Positions 12,701 to 27,700 of a DNA stretch of 64,000 nt are shown piece after piece. Origin of the DNA: Dallia pectoralis (lineage: Eukaryota; Chordata; Actinopteri; Esociformes; Umbridae); NCBI GenBank assembly GCA_029465975.1, contig CM055755.1, forward strand, positions 57,430 to 121,429, in the 5' to 3' direction. The stretch's first letter is position 1. Each line of letters starts with the position of its first letter. The notes below the pieces were generated by a model that saw nothing but the letters and a program-made list of their open reading frames with translations, made no database searches and was not told the origin of the DNA. The position numbers and the translations under genes are program-made.

Positions 12701-15700
12701 CAGAATAAATAAAATAATCATCAAGTCTGTAAACAACAAACAAAGCATTTGTTTATGACAAACAAGGAATTTGTTCTGGCTCCATACTGCAACACTAAAT
12801 ACAAAATATAGCTGCCTGCAGCAATGACGGGTTCCTCCAAACAAGACATCAATTTAAACATGTCAATCCAGTGGCCAAGTATACAACAAATAGTCTAGTG
12901 TTGACTTTTCAGTGTTAACTATACAGTAACTAATGTTAACTGAGTTGTTTGATAAACCCAAATGGGCCCTATATGTAATTGACCTTTCTGAACCCATATA
13001 ATGATGGTCTATGTGTGTACAACCTAGTGTTAAACATGACAGCAGAAGTTACGATTGCAGTATTTGTTTTTTCAAGGTTTTGTTCAAGGTTTGCCACAGA
13101 GTTTGGTGATAATCACCATAAGAACAGTGTGGTTGTGGCACACACCTTAATGATGCATGCAAGTCCAGCATTATAGAATAGTTTTGTTTGATTAGCAGGA
13201 AATCATGACTGAGACAGTGATTGTAGCCATGGAACATTTAAAAAGGTTCAGCATCAATCTGCTCTAAAACACAAAAAGTTTAAGGAATCAAGTGTTTTCT
13301 ATAGCACAGCTATATATGGTCACACATTAAATCTTTGTCTTAAACAGGTTCATGTTTTAAATTCTTTGTGAGCAGCCAAAAAACAGTTTTTGTATCTCCT
13401 GATAAGGGTTGAGTACAGTTGTCATTTCAAATGGAACCTTTTTTGCTAGTTGTGTAATTTAGTTTTAAAAAGAAAGAACGAGATCGCGGGTACAAGCGGC
13501 CGAAATGGGTTTTCTCAGAAAGGTGGCTGGCCTCTCCCTTAGGGATAGGGTGAGAAGCTCAGTCATCCGAGAGGAACTCGGAGTAGAGCCGCTGCTCCTT
13601 TGCATAGAAAGGAGCCAGTTGAGGTGGTTCGGGCATCTTGTAAGAATGCCACCTGGGCGCCTCCCTAGAGAGGTGTTCCAGGCACGTCCAGCTGGGAGGA
13701 GACCTCGGGGAAGACCCAGGACTAGGTGGAGAGATTATATCTCCACACTGGCCTGGGAACGCCTCGGGATTCCCCAGTCAGAGCTGGCTAATGTTGCCCG
13801 GGAAAGGGAAGTTTGGGGTCCCCTGCTAGAGCTGCTACCCCCGCGACCCGACCCCGGATAAGCGGTTGAAGATGAGATGAGAGATGAGATGAAGAACAAG
13901 TCAAAACTTCACAATTTCAAAATTGATATTAGTTATATAGAAAATTGTTAAATCAATTGAATGCAAAGGGGTCACTAAGGAGTGAAGTTATTGAAAACAT
14001 GTGTTCTTGTATACGTATCGTCTAATGGTCTAGTTACACATCAGCCATTCAGTGGACCCAACATCATCCATTGCAACCCAATGACATGAAGTGTTAAGTG
14101 TAGCCTGGTGTAAAGTACCACTACAGCACACACACACTAATTTGGTGGTAATTTATTCTGGTAAATCTTATTTAGGTGATTCTCAGTAACTTTGTAAAAA
14201 ATGCAAGGAAACTAATGTACAACAAAATCGGTAGTGGCTGTATTGTGAAATAAAAACAAGAAAACAAGTACACCACAATTAAAATAAACTCAAAGTTACA
14301 ATATGCTGTGCTGAAGCTTACGTGTATATTCCAGAGCTATTTACTTGGTAATATCTAATGCTTACTTTGGAGTAATACATAATTCTACGGTTGCCACCTT
14401 TAATAATGAAAAATAAGGGACGCCTGCAGCGCGCGGGGGGGGGGGTGTCCTATGACGTGCCAGTAGTGGTAAATCACAACTTAATACATGTTTTAATACA
14501 AATATTAAGATTGAACATGGGTTTGACAGTAAGAGCACAAAAAATAGGCATTTGGAGGAACTTGTGAGATGTGAACCATATTAACAGATCCATAACTAAC
14601 TAATAATGAACTGCACTTACAGCATTTGTTCATCTTTGTTAATGTAATTTCTACATTTACTAATACTTTATTCAAATCTTGTTAATATTAGTTAATGCAA
14701 TGTGAACTAACATGAACAGACAATGAACAGCTTTATTTCTATTAACTAACATTAACAAAGATTAATAAATACTGTAACAAATCTATTGCATTGTTAGTCC
14801 ATGTTAGTTAATAATACATTAACTAATGTTTAATAAAGTAACTTTATTGTAAAGTGTTATCAACCAATCATACCATAACATGATTCATTTACATTTTTAA
14901 CATTATTTCTTAACAAATAGGCAGCCTGTGAAATCTAATGTAATCAATCAGAACATTATTGAGGTGATTATAAAACTGTCATTACACTATCTGCCTCAGG
15001 AGATGATTGAGGTATGAAGAACTGGGAGACAGTGCTTTGGTTTCTTTGACTTCTGGCATTGCGGGAATGTTGCTCCCCCGCTGCATGCTGTCGCACATCT
15101 GACAACCCACCGTGGGCAACAGAGAACACTCGACAAATTTTGCAGTTGGCTTGATATTCATTTACGCTGACACTTTCCAGACACCTATTTGTTTCCTCCC
15201 ATTCTCGTCTATATTTTTGCATACGCTTTCGTTTCAGCACTGGACGCGGGGGTGCATCTGGAGCAGCCTCCGCTATTCTTTCAAATAGACTCTCTGCCAA
15301 GAGACCCGCCCTCCTCTGACTCTGATTGGCCGTGACCCTGAAACAAACCAATCAATCCAAAGATGGCAGCCGCGAGTATTACCCAATCAGGGGCAGAATA
15401 GGACGAGTCTTGCATGATTTGCATTGAGAGATGGTGCATTCATTGAGACAACTCCGAAAATACGGGACAAACCCCGTCCCGTATTGATTCAAAACGGGAC
15501 GCGCTATTTTATTCTCAAATACGGGACGATTCCGTATTTTAAGGGACGGGTGGCAACCCTACATAATTCCCACCAATTGATGTTACGGGACTAACTATAC
15601 TAGATAGCACCAACGTAATTCAGTCAATACTATTAATGTTCCGAGTTCGGTTACCCAAAAACGTCAGCTGATTTGTAATTGCCACAAAATATGTGCAGCT

Positions 15701-18700
15701 TTTTGCACACAAACTATTTTACTGCAGATACAGTCAAGTAAACTTATCAAACACGATTGCAAACATAGTTTGAATTGGCTATTAATGAAGCCTTCAAATA
15801 CTTAAGCCACAACAATACATCAACGATAATAGAAAATACAAGACAGCACTAAATACACATAAGAAACAGCGCTGTTCACTTCAGATCTCCCATATGCATA
15901 TTTTGTGATTGTTAAATATTGGGCACTATTTTAATCAGGCGAATCTACTTAAAAAAATATATATGACAAGCCAGTGGGCATTGCTGCCAAAACACACTAG
16001 GCAACTCTGCACATTGGTTTCTACCATAGACTGTATAAAAATATGGACGTAGTATCCGTGACGTCACCCGTAGGTTTCTGAAGACCGTTTTTGAAGCCTG
16101 AAGTGGGCGTAGCTGACCGTCGCCATCTTGGCAGCGCGTCACTCCCGGATAAACGAAAATGGTCAAAGAGGCGGTAGGTGGATGGAGCTGAGGAGCCTGG
16201 ATGCTGTTTACTGAGTAATTATAGGCTAATTTCTTACACATATCTTTGAGGACATGTCAAAAAATACTTCCAAATATAGTCAGTGTTAATAAATGTTACG
16301 CTATTTATTAAAATGCAGGCATCCGGTAATGCGGGAATCCGCTGGACAGACCCTTAATTATGCAGAACTTTAAATATTAATCAACTAAACGGATGAGTTA
16401 TAAAAATATTCACCCCCTCACAGTTGTTATGAAGGGCAAAATTAGCTGTATAGACCAAAGCCAAATAGAGAACCAGACTGTAAACATGTTTTTTTCTGCT
16501 GTAAAGTTGATCATTTTAACATGGGGGAGATACAGATTTGACTCAATTCTGGAGCCAGCCTCAAGCGGCTAGTCAATGAATTGCAGTTTAACTCACTTCC
16601 TTATTGGTTTCAGGAGAGAGACCGGAAGGTTGCCACTTGGTTTCTACTAAATCCAAAGTAGAGTCTCTACTAAAAACAAAGGTTGTAAAAGTATGCCACA
16701 TATTTATAGAATTAATCAGATGTGGTTTGATGGGTTTCTGTCAATCACTGAATAAGTTATTGATTTTCCAATCTATTTACTGCTGTTAATGAATTCGTGA
16801 TCACGGTTAGACAAATGTTTTTTTTATTGAAATCTAGATTCAACTTTGATTAAAAACAAAGGTTGTAAAAGTATGCCAGCTATTTATAGAATTAATCAGA
16901 AGTGGTTTGATGCGTTTCGGATTATAACTGAATAAGTTATTGATTTTCCAAACTGTCGAATGTCTGTCGAATGTCGGTTGAATGTGAATGTCCGAATATA
17001 AAACCAAGTTTACCTCGGTTCACGGAGATACCATTAGTTCCACTGCTATTATATATACGCGAATACACTTAGTACGCATATAACTACTAAACTCAAGATA
17101 TCATAACAACGATAATGCAATTAATAAATGTTTGGAAAGTTCATGTTATAACTTACGGTTCAAATGAACGACTATATCCTTACATCTCTGGGAAAACAAT
17201 GTGTTGTTTTCGTTTTCAGTCCGTGGGGGAAAAGGAAAACATTTGTCCATGACATCTGACATACGGCACAATATATAATAAAGTTTATCGGCGAACATTT
17301 GGTAACTAAACTATATATACTCTTTAAATAGTACCTCTACGGATCTCTAATAATGGAGTCGACGTCTTAGGAGATCACAGGCACGCAGACGCTGCCTGCC
17401 CCTAGTGGCGCATGTGTGAAAAATAATGTGTCATATCAACACAAAAAAACATTTGATCAGTGTGAAATTTTAAATAAGTACGCCCTATTCAGCCATTTTG
17501 TATTCAATTCCATTTTCTTAAATATCATATTGAATGACAGTAATACACATGTCAAGCCAACAACCAAGTGAATCAGAGCAGCGGTTCAAGAGGAGTAGCG
17601 TTTTGTACATTGTCCCAAATTTGGACTGTACAGAAAAATCCATCATGGTGGACTTTATGGGTCCAAGAGGCTTTTTTGTGCATTCAATTAAGGCATAGAC
17701 ACCAAGTTTCAGCAATATCGGACAAACGGTGTGGCGGGCCTAGCCCGTAGACTTTGGTAATATTATCTTGTTGGTAGACAGAGTAAATGTGAATTTGGGA
17801 AGCAGACTATGGACAGTTTGATTCTTGGTGCATGTTCCTGAGGCCTACCAGGAAAGAGTCAGAACTATGAGTTCTGTGTCACAATAGGCCTAAAAGATTT
17901 AGATAGCAGGCAAATGGGCCGCTGACTCCAGTATAGATTTATGCAGCCACGATTAGATTAAATATAAGGTGGAAAATGTCTCTTTCTCATTAGCAGCAAG
18001 AGTAGTTTGTCTAAAAATATTATGGGTAGTGGGGTTCGTAGTTGGTGATGCCTATAGCGAACAAGTGTTCCAGGTTCGTAGTTGATGATGCCTATAGCGA
18101 ACAAGTGCTCCAGGTTGGTAGTTGGTGATGCCTATAGCGAACAAGTGCTCCAGGTTGGTAGTTGGTGATGCCTATAGCGAACAAGTGCTCCAGGTTCGTA
18201 GTTGGTGATGCCTATAGCGAACAAGTGCTCCAGGTTGGTAGTTTGTGATGCCTATAGCGAACAAGTGCTCCAGGTTGGTAGTTGGTGATGCCTATAGCGA
18301 ACAAGTGCTCCAGGTTCGTAGTTGGTGATGCCTATAGCTAACAAGTGCTCCAGGTTCATAGTTGGTGATGCCTATAGCTAACAAGTGCTCCAGGTTCATA
18401 GTTGGTGATGCCTATAGCGAACAAGTGCTCCAGGTTGGTAGTTTGTGATGCCTATAGCGAACAAGTGCTCCAGGTTCGTAGTTGGTGATGCCTATAGCTA
18501 ACAAGTGCTCCAGGTTCATAGTTGGTGATGCCTATAGCTAACAAGTGCTCCAGGTTGGTAGTTGGTGATGCCTATAGCGAACAAGTGCTCCAGCTTATTT
18601 CCCATCGACATTGCGTGAGGCAAATAGCAGAGTCAAATGTCCAGTGTTTTGACAGATGTTACAAAAAAATCAGGGAACAGATCCACAGAACACTTAGAAC

Positions 18701-21700
18701 TAACTTTAGCCATTTGGAAATGTTTAAACACTATAAATCTAACTACTAGAATATGTACTGATATTTTTTTCTGGGAAAGATCATAACCCTTGCCTGCTCA
18801 GCACTCTACATGACCTACTCCACCTGACCTGCTCCTAACTTCAGATGTATTTTTCTTCTCAGGACCTGTTTGCACTGGATCTGGAGCCATATCGGTACAG
18901 TGGTGTAAATATGACAGGGTTTCGCCTCCTCAACATAGATAACCCCCAGGTTGCTTCCGTGGTTGACAAGTGGTCCATGGAGCGCCAACAGGCCCCACCA
19001 AAACCAGAGACCGGAATGCTGGATGGAATGATGACGGTATGTTGGCCAAAAGTTGATGAAGGTTTGTGATCAAAACATTGCATTTTAATGGAATTCAGGT
19101 TTCATTTAAGTCCTGCTTTCTATCCATATAACTTAAAACTGTATGTTACCTATCTTCTGCTGTCTATCCATATATTAAAGCCTGCATGTTACTTATCTTC
19201 TGCTGTCTATCCATATAACTAAAGCCTGCATGTTACTTATCTTCTGCTATCTGTCCATATAACTAAAGCCTGCATGTTACTTATCTTCTGCTATCTGTCC
19301 ATATAACTAAAGCCTGCATGTTACTTATCTTCTGCTGTCTATTTGGAGGAGGTACAAAAAGGATGAGACAAGTCAATTTACTCTAGGGACATTCAGCTGG
19401 TAACCATGGGCCAGTTCAGAGCTGCTCATCGATTTCAAAATCTTAATAAAACATTCTAAAAAGTAATAGGTATTTTATCAGCCACACTATTTTTGGGGCT
19501 TTATAACCAAAAGTTGACAGTGAAAGAGTCAAAGTCCCAATCTAAATCATGTTGTGCAATTTTAAATTGTAGTTTCCAAGCATAGTCGAACCAAAACAGT
19601 TATTGCAACTAAATGTCGCTTGATGAAAATACAAATATATCCTAATATTCAAAATGTACACTCTTTGATTGCAGACTGAGGCAGCATTGATGTACGATGC
19701 TGTGTACATGGTGGCTGCAGCCTCTCAGCGTACCTCCCAGATCACTGTCAGTTCCCTACAGTGCCACAGACACAAGCCATGGCGCTTTGGAGCCAGGTTC
19801 ATGAACATGTTTAAAGAGGTGAGTGAAGTAAGCAAGTCTTTGTAATAATGCTGCCAGTCATCTGCAATCAGGGTCAGGTTAAACAGCTGGCCTGACTGTG
19901 TCTCCCCATCCACCCTTAAGTAGCTGGCCTGACTGTGTCTCCCCATCCACCCTTAAACAGCTGGCCTGACTGTGTCTCTCCATCCACCCTTAAACAGCTG
20001 GCCTGACTGTGTCTCTCCATCTACCCTAAAGCAGCAGGTCCTGATGGTGTCTCCCCATCCACCCTTAAACACTGTGCAGATCAGCTTTCTGCTGTGTTCA
20101 CCGAAATCTCCAACTCATGACTAGAGATAACTTGCTTCCTCTATAGTCTTCCAGGTCTTAAGAAATTAAGCATCACAGGGCTCAATTACTACAGGACAGT
20201 CACCCGGATTGTTTTGGTTATTAAGTCATTTAAGGAACCTGGTCCTGTCCTATATCATGTCCAATACAGACCCAGTTCTAGACCCACTGCAGTTTGCCTA
20301 CAGAGCCGACAGGTCTGTGGATGATGTGATCAACATGACTCTCCACTCCAGCATCTTGATTCCCTGGAACCTATGCCATAATCTTGTTTGTGGATTTCAG
20401 TTATGCATTCAACACAATAATCAAAGCTTTGCTCTAGGAAAAGATCTCCCAAACGGAAGTTGCAGAGTCCACTTGCAGGTGGATCACAACTTCCCTGACT
20501 CACAGGAGGCAACAAGTGAGGCCGGAGAAACTCCTGTCGAGAGCTCAACAGACAGAAGTCAGTTTTTAAGAGACACATCTCCATCTCAATAAGGTTGAGG
20601 CTAATCCCTCTCACCCTGGAAACTAACTATTCAGACCTCTCTGCTTTGGAAGACGGCTGAGGTTGATCAGGACCAAAACCTCTCACCACATGAACAGTTT
20701 CTTCTTCACAGCAGTAATTCTCAGGAACCGGACCCCTGTAGCCAACTGCTTTTAGCCTGCTCTCCACATTCACATTTATATTCTCTCTGAACTCTAACAA
20801 GACATTTGAATGCTAACTAGACATTGCACTTTACATATTTACATATTTATATTCACTTATGACATATTTTTCCAATTTGTTTCTTTTGTTCGTATTTGTT
20901 CATTAATATGTGTTGTAATTGTTGATGTAACAGGCCAGAACAAATTCCTTGTTTGTTGTAAATAGACTTGGCAAATAAACTATTTCTGATTCTGATTTTG
21001 AATCTTCATCTCCTTTGCAGCATTAAAGATGCTTGCCATGGAGGTTGAATAATTAGGGTTAGGAGAACAGGAGAAGTAATTATGAGTTGCATTAGGGTTA
21101 GAATTTGAGGAAACCACTTGAAGTCTTCATTGTGTTGAGTTTCTGCAATTAGCAGAAAGTCTGTGTATTATGATAACCCTGATTTTCAATTGGGGTTGAA
21201 TAATTTTGATTACAAATGTATTGTACCTTTCTGCAGAAAGTACTGATTATCGAAGCCAATATAGATTTATTACATTTTGAAATATATTTCAGAAAATCCA
21301 ACAAGATAACTCATGACATTCAGGTGCAATATACAATCCTGTATACTTTTTAATATTATCTTGTTGGTCCTGCATTGCCTGTAGAATGAGTTGGATAAAT
21401 TGCCTTTTGAAAGGAATGAAAACAAACAAAAAAATGTCAAACATTTGCAAAAAACAAACCAACAGCTTCATACTGTTTCTTAATTTCCCATGCTCCATTA
21501 CAACAACAACACAGTTTGATGTGATGGAGACCTTCTTTTTATTCTTCAGGCAACATGGAATGGTTTAACAGGGCAGATTATTGTTAACAAGACAGATGGT
21601 TTAAGGAAAGACTTCGACCTGGATGTGATCAGTCTAAAGGAAGACGGCTTGGAGAAGGTGAGACAGAACAATCTATATCAAATGAGCAACATATTACTGT

Positions 21701-24700
21701 ACTAGCAGGTAGCCTTGGGAATGTGAGCAACATAAATCCAAACTTTCACTAGTTGCTAACAGCTGAAACACCATGTTTTTTTTGTTTCTTTCTTATAATT
21801 TCTTTAAGTCCGTCGGAGGGAACAGTCATCTAAATAAAGTGTGGAAAAAGGTTTGTAAAGCATCTGACTGGCTGTTGTAATGCATCTGACTGGCTGTTGT
21901 AATGCATCTGACTGGCTGTTGTCTGTCTTGTGGTCCACCTTTCTGACCTATGTACTGATGTCTTTTCCCTCCTTCACTAACCCTTCACCTCTCACATTTG
22001 CAATGCAATGTCTCTCCTCGGCTACAGACCTTTCACCTGAAACTTTTGTAGTGACATGCTTCCCCTCTTATACATACCTTCTACTTGAGATCTTTGTAGT
22101 AATGTGTCTCCTCCAGTACTGATCTTTTACTTGAGACCTTTGTAGTAATGTGCCTCCTCCAGTATTGAACTTTTACTTGAGATATTTGTAGTAATGTGCC
22201 ACTTCCAGTACTGATCTTTTACTTGAGACCTTTGTAGTAATGTGTCTCCTCCAGTAGTGATCTTTTACTTGAGACCTTTGTAGTAATGTGCCACTTCCAG
22301 TACTGATCTTTTACTTGAGATCTTTGTAGTAATGTGGGAACCTAGCAAGATACCTAAAGAACAGCTGGACTGAGCAGTGGCCAGTTTTCGTCTGGCTGTG
22401 CTGGCTGATGATTTTAAATCTTATTTTGGACCACACATGGGTTCTGGGCAATTACAGTAATAATTGCAATAATTGTTTTAAGATCTGGGAGACTATGGTG
22501 GAGGGGATCTTAGTGCTGGCCAATTGCATTGTTTCCCTCAATCGCCTATTCACATGTAAATGCAGCCTAAAGACCAAAATCTCTAAACTTGGTGAGCTGA
22601 GCTTTTTCACTCATTTAAATTTAGTGAAAATAATTATTAGAATAAGAATCAGTATAGAAATATACATATATAACGTAGAACTTGAACACGAATGTTCTGT
22701 CTTTACTAAATTTCTACATTGTATGTTGACAAATTGCACAGAAGCAACAGGATGATATTTATGTTATGTCATTCATCCCATTATTCAGATACCTGGAGTG
22801 CCTGTGGTCTCACCCTCTATTCATTTGACCCATTCTTGATGGAGTAGTGACATTATGATTATCTTTAGTTCTGTATACCAGTAAGACCTGGATGATACTA
22901 CATTTTAGCAACACGTCTGTCACCATAAGGCACACTATTGTAACCAGGGGGATGGCCACATTAATGAACGGATCAATATTTATTTGGACCAGTGACTGGT
23001 ATATACAATTTAATCAAGAGCTAGCAATTACAATTTGAGAAATAGACAATAAACACCCACTTTTCTAGAGTGTCCGTTGGAAAGTGTGACTTCAAGGAAG
23101 ACTTTATGCTCTCGGATACAAAACTTTTCTCGAGCAATTTATCTTTTCGTTCTTTTGCTTTCAGCCATAATTACTTCTGCAGTTTCGAAAGAAAACAAAC
23201 AGTAAATGGCATGATACACCTACCGCCGCCAAGTGCTGTGGAAACGCCGCACACATTCATTTCCAATGACAACGTAAGCCCATGATACATCTACAAGTCT
23301 CCAGTTGACACCTGAAGCCTTGGCCGCTCTGAAGGGAGTGCTTCAGGGCAGTTATTATGGCTCTGAAGGGAATGCTTCAAGGCAGATCAAGTTGTTGTTT
23401 CTATATTCAAGTCTTCTCTGCAAATTATAGCAATGTGCCTTTCCTCCCATACTGTCCCTTCACCTCTGACCTTTGGTGTTTCTTTCCTCTAACTTAACAC
23501 CATCTCCTTTTTCCCTTTTGTCCCCTGGTTCATGTTTGAGTATGTCTTTTAGAGTAAAAGCAAGTTCACAGATCTGATCATACATATTTTGGGAAACATT
23601 TTCATGATGAGTGATGAGTATTTAACAGTGACTTGCATTAAACAATGAGTATTTAACAGTGATTAGCATTAAACAATTAATATTTAACAGTGATTAGCAT
23701 TAAACAGTGATTAGCATTAAACAGTGATTAGCATTAAACAAACAATGAGTATTTACCAGTGATTAGCATTAAACAACGATTAGCATTAAACAATGAGCAT
23801 TAAACAGTGATTAGCATTAAACTATGAGCATTAAACAGTGATTATCATTAAACAATGGTTAGCATTAAACAATGAGTATTAAACATTGGTTAGCATTAAA
23901 CAATGATTAGCATTAAACAATGAGCATTAAACAGTGTTTAGCATTAAACAAACAATGAGCATTAAACAGTTATTAGCATTAACAATGAGCATTAAACAGT
24001 GATTAGCTATAAACAATTAGCATTAAGCAGTGATTAGCATTCAACAATGAGCATTGAACAGTAAATAGCATTAAACAATGACTATTAAACAGTGATCAGC
24101 ATTAAACAGTGAGTAGTTAACAGTGATGCGCATGAAACAATGACCATTAAACAGTGATTAACATAAAACATATATAGCATTAAAGAGTGATTAGCATGAT
24201 ATGGCAATACATATTAAACAGAGATGTGTATGTGATCAAGAATATGAAATACTGCAATTATTAGGTTATTATTAGGAATTGTACGATATTGTAACAAGAC
24301 AAGAATAAATATTCCATCCTGTTCAGATTGGATCGTGGAACTCCAATAATGGCCTTAACCTGACAGACAGTTTGAAAGATAAAGGGAATAACGTCACTGA
24401 CTCCATGGCCAACAGGACTTTGGTTGTCACTACTATCCTGGTAAGTTTACTGGTTTTACTCCATTTACTCCTATCTGGATGAGAGATTGATGTATTTCGA
24501 GTCCATTCACACCTATCTGAATAACAGTTTAATGTATTTATAGTCAAATCTCTACTATCTGGATAACAGTTTAATGTATTTCTAGTCTTTTTACTCCTAT
24601 CTGGACAAGAGTTTAATGTATTTCGATGCCAAAAAAAGTTTTATTGGAAGCCTAGAAAAAACAAACTACATAACAGAGTAAATTGGCAATAGCATGCTTT

Positions 24701-27700
24701 AGAAAATTCCTGTAACAATAAAACATGAAAATCTTAATTCTTTATTTTCAATGAAAGGTTTGATGTATTCAGGCGTGATAATGACTACTATATTATCTCA
24801 CCTGGCAGGAAAATCCTTATGTCATGTATAAGAAGTCAGACAAGCCTTTGTACGGAAACGATCGCTTTGAGGGCTACTGTCTGGACCTGCTGAAGGAGCT
24901 GTCCAACATACTGGGGTTTGCATACGAGGTTAAACTGGTATCAGACGGGAAGTATGGAGCACAAAACGATAAGGGAGAATGGAACGGCATGGTGCGGGAA
25001 CTCATCGATCATGTGAGTCACTTGCCTGGATGAAGACGAAGAGAGAGAGGAAGGGAGGGAGAGAGAAAGGGAGGGAGAGAGGGGGAGAGAAAGGTAGGTA
25101 GAGCGGGAGGAGGAGAAAGGGAGGCAGGGAGGGAGAGAGGGAGAGAGAAAGGGAGGGAGAGAGAGAGAGAAAAGGGAGGGAGAGAGGGAAAAAGGGAGGG
25201 AGTGAGAGAGGGAGTGAGAGAGGAAGTGAGAGAGAGAGGAAGTGGGGGAGGAAGTGGGTGAGGGAGGGTGTGAGGGAAGGAGGTAGGGAGAGAGAGAGGA
25301 GGGGAAGGAGTAGGGGATGGAGGGAGAGGGGGAGGGAGGGGGAGAGAGAGGGAGGGAGTGAAGGAAGGAGGTAGGGAGAGAGAGAGGAGGGGAAGGAGTA
25401 GGGGAGGGGGAGAGGGGGAGGGAGGGGGAGAGAGAGGGAGGGAGGGAGGGAAAGAAGGAGGGAGGGGGGAGGGATATATGTCTCACTAGTAGCACTCACG
25501 CTACTGTACAGATATATGTCTCATGTAGTAGCACTCACACTACTGTACAGATATATGTCTCATGTAGTAGCACTCACACTACTGTACAGATATATGTCTC
25601 ATGTAGTAGCACTCACACTACTGTACAGATATATGTCTCATGTAGTAGCATTCACACTACTGTACAGATATATGTCTCATGTAGTAGCACTCACACTACT
25701 GTACAGATATATGTCTCATGTAGTAGCAGTACAGATATATGTCTCATGTAGTAGCACTCACACTACTGTACAGATATATGTCTCATGTAGTAGCACTCAC
25801 ACTACTGTACAGATATATGTCTACTGTACAGATATATGTCTCATGTAGTAGCACTCACACTGTACTGTCTCATGTAGTAGCACTCACACTACTGTACAGA
25901 TATATGTCTCATGTAGTAGCACTCACAGTACTGTACAGATATATGTCTCATGTAGTAGCACTCACAGTACTGTACAGATATATGTCTCATGTAGTAGCAC
26001 TCACAGTACTGTACAGATATATGTCTCATGTAGTAGCACTCACAGTACTGTACAGATATATGTCTCATGTAGCACTATATGTAGTAGCACTGTACAGATA
26101 TATGTCTCACGTAGTAGCACTCACAGTACTGTACAGATATATGTCTCATGTAGTAGCACTCACAGTACTGTACAGATATATGTCTCATGTAGTAGCACTC
26201 ACACTACTGTACAGATATATGTCTCATGTAGTAGCATTCACAGTACTGTACAGATATATGTCTCATGTAGTAGCACTCACAGTACTGTACAGATATATGT
26301 CTCATGTAGTAGCACTCACACTACTGTACAGATATATGTCTCATGTAGTAGCACTCACACTACTGTACAGATATATGTCTCATGTAGTAGCATTCACACT
26401 ACTGTACAGATATATGTCTCATGTAGTAGCACTCACAGTACTGTACAGATATATGTCTCATGTAGTAGCACTCACACTACTGTACAGATATATGTCTCAT
26501 GTAGTAGCACTCACACTACTGTACAGATATATGTCTCATGTAGTAGCACTCACAGTACTGTACAGATATATGTCTCATGTAGTAGCACTCACAGTACTGT
26601 ACAGATATATGTCTCATGTAGTAGCACTCACACTACTGTACAGATATATGTCTCATGTAGTAGCACTCACACTACTGTACAGACATATGTCTCATGTAGT
26701 AGCAGGGGTGGACTGGCCACCTGTGTGATCTGGAGAATCACTGAGACATAGTTCTTCATGGTAGCACCAGCGTACTGTACAGATATATGTCCAGCCCACC
26801 TACTGTACAGACATATGTCTCATGTAGTAGCACTGGCCACCTGCAGTCACTCAGTTCTTCTGTTCATCACCCCCCCACTAATCTGTTTCACTGTCAAATT
26901 GAATCAAATTGTGCAGTCGCAACCTATAACAAATAGCTGCTACCCAGGGTCGTTTTTTAGTCCCAGTCCGTCCCTGTGTAGTAGCACTCTACACTACTGT
27001 ACAGATATATGTCTCACGTAGTAGCACTCACACTACTGTACAGGTAGATGCCTCACCTGGCTGGATGAGTTCCCTCACTAGACTGTACTGTTAATATATA
27101 CAGATAACATGTACAGCAATACTACTGGTGGAAGTTAGATAACTAGTCTAGTCTAAATATCTTCCTAGAAAACTATGCTCCTGTGAATTTTCAATCCAAC
27201 TCATGAGTCAGTCAATCAAGTAAATATGTATTAGAATCTGTAATGCTAAATTCGTGTTGGAATAAATCAATGGAGTTTAGCTAATCAGGAACGGGCATCT
27301 TTGATATAGTTCATCTGATAACATATAGCCGATGTTCTGTATTATGCTTTAGTCCGGGGACAGGAGGTATAGGGTATAGGGTTATGCTTTAGTCTGAGGA
27401 GAGAAGTATAGGGTTAGGGTTATGCTTTAGTCTGAGGACAGGAGGTATAGGGTTAGGGTTAAGCTTTAGTCTGGGGACAGGAGGTATAGGGTTAGGGTTA
27501 TGCTTTAGTCTGGGGACAGGAGGTATGGGTTAGGGTTATGCTTTAGTCTGAGGACAGGAGGTATAGGGTTAAGGTTATGCTTTAGTCTGGGGACAGGAGG
27601 TATAGGGTTAGGGTTATGCTTTAGTCTGAGGACAGGAGGTATATATTAGAGTTTCTGTATTTACCTGTGGTGTCTATTACATGTGGATGTTGTAGTTCCT

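Noticed and set aside
15945..16241. Open stretch on the - strand near 16000-16240
   Set aside because: It overlaps the common fish interspersed repeat at 16014-16647 and has no protein similarity I recognise.
22408..23285. Open stretches 22408-22755 and 23070-23285 as small genes
   Set aside because: No domain, AT-rich composition and no splice or start context; lengths expected by chance.
25516..26728. Open frames with repeated RYMSHVVALT
   Set aside because: 39-base minisatellite in grik1 intron 11. No start context, flanking homology or splice logic.
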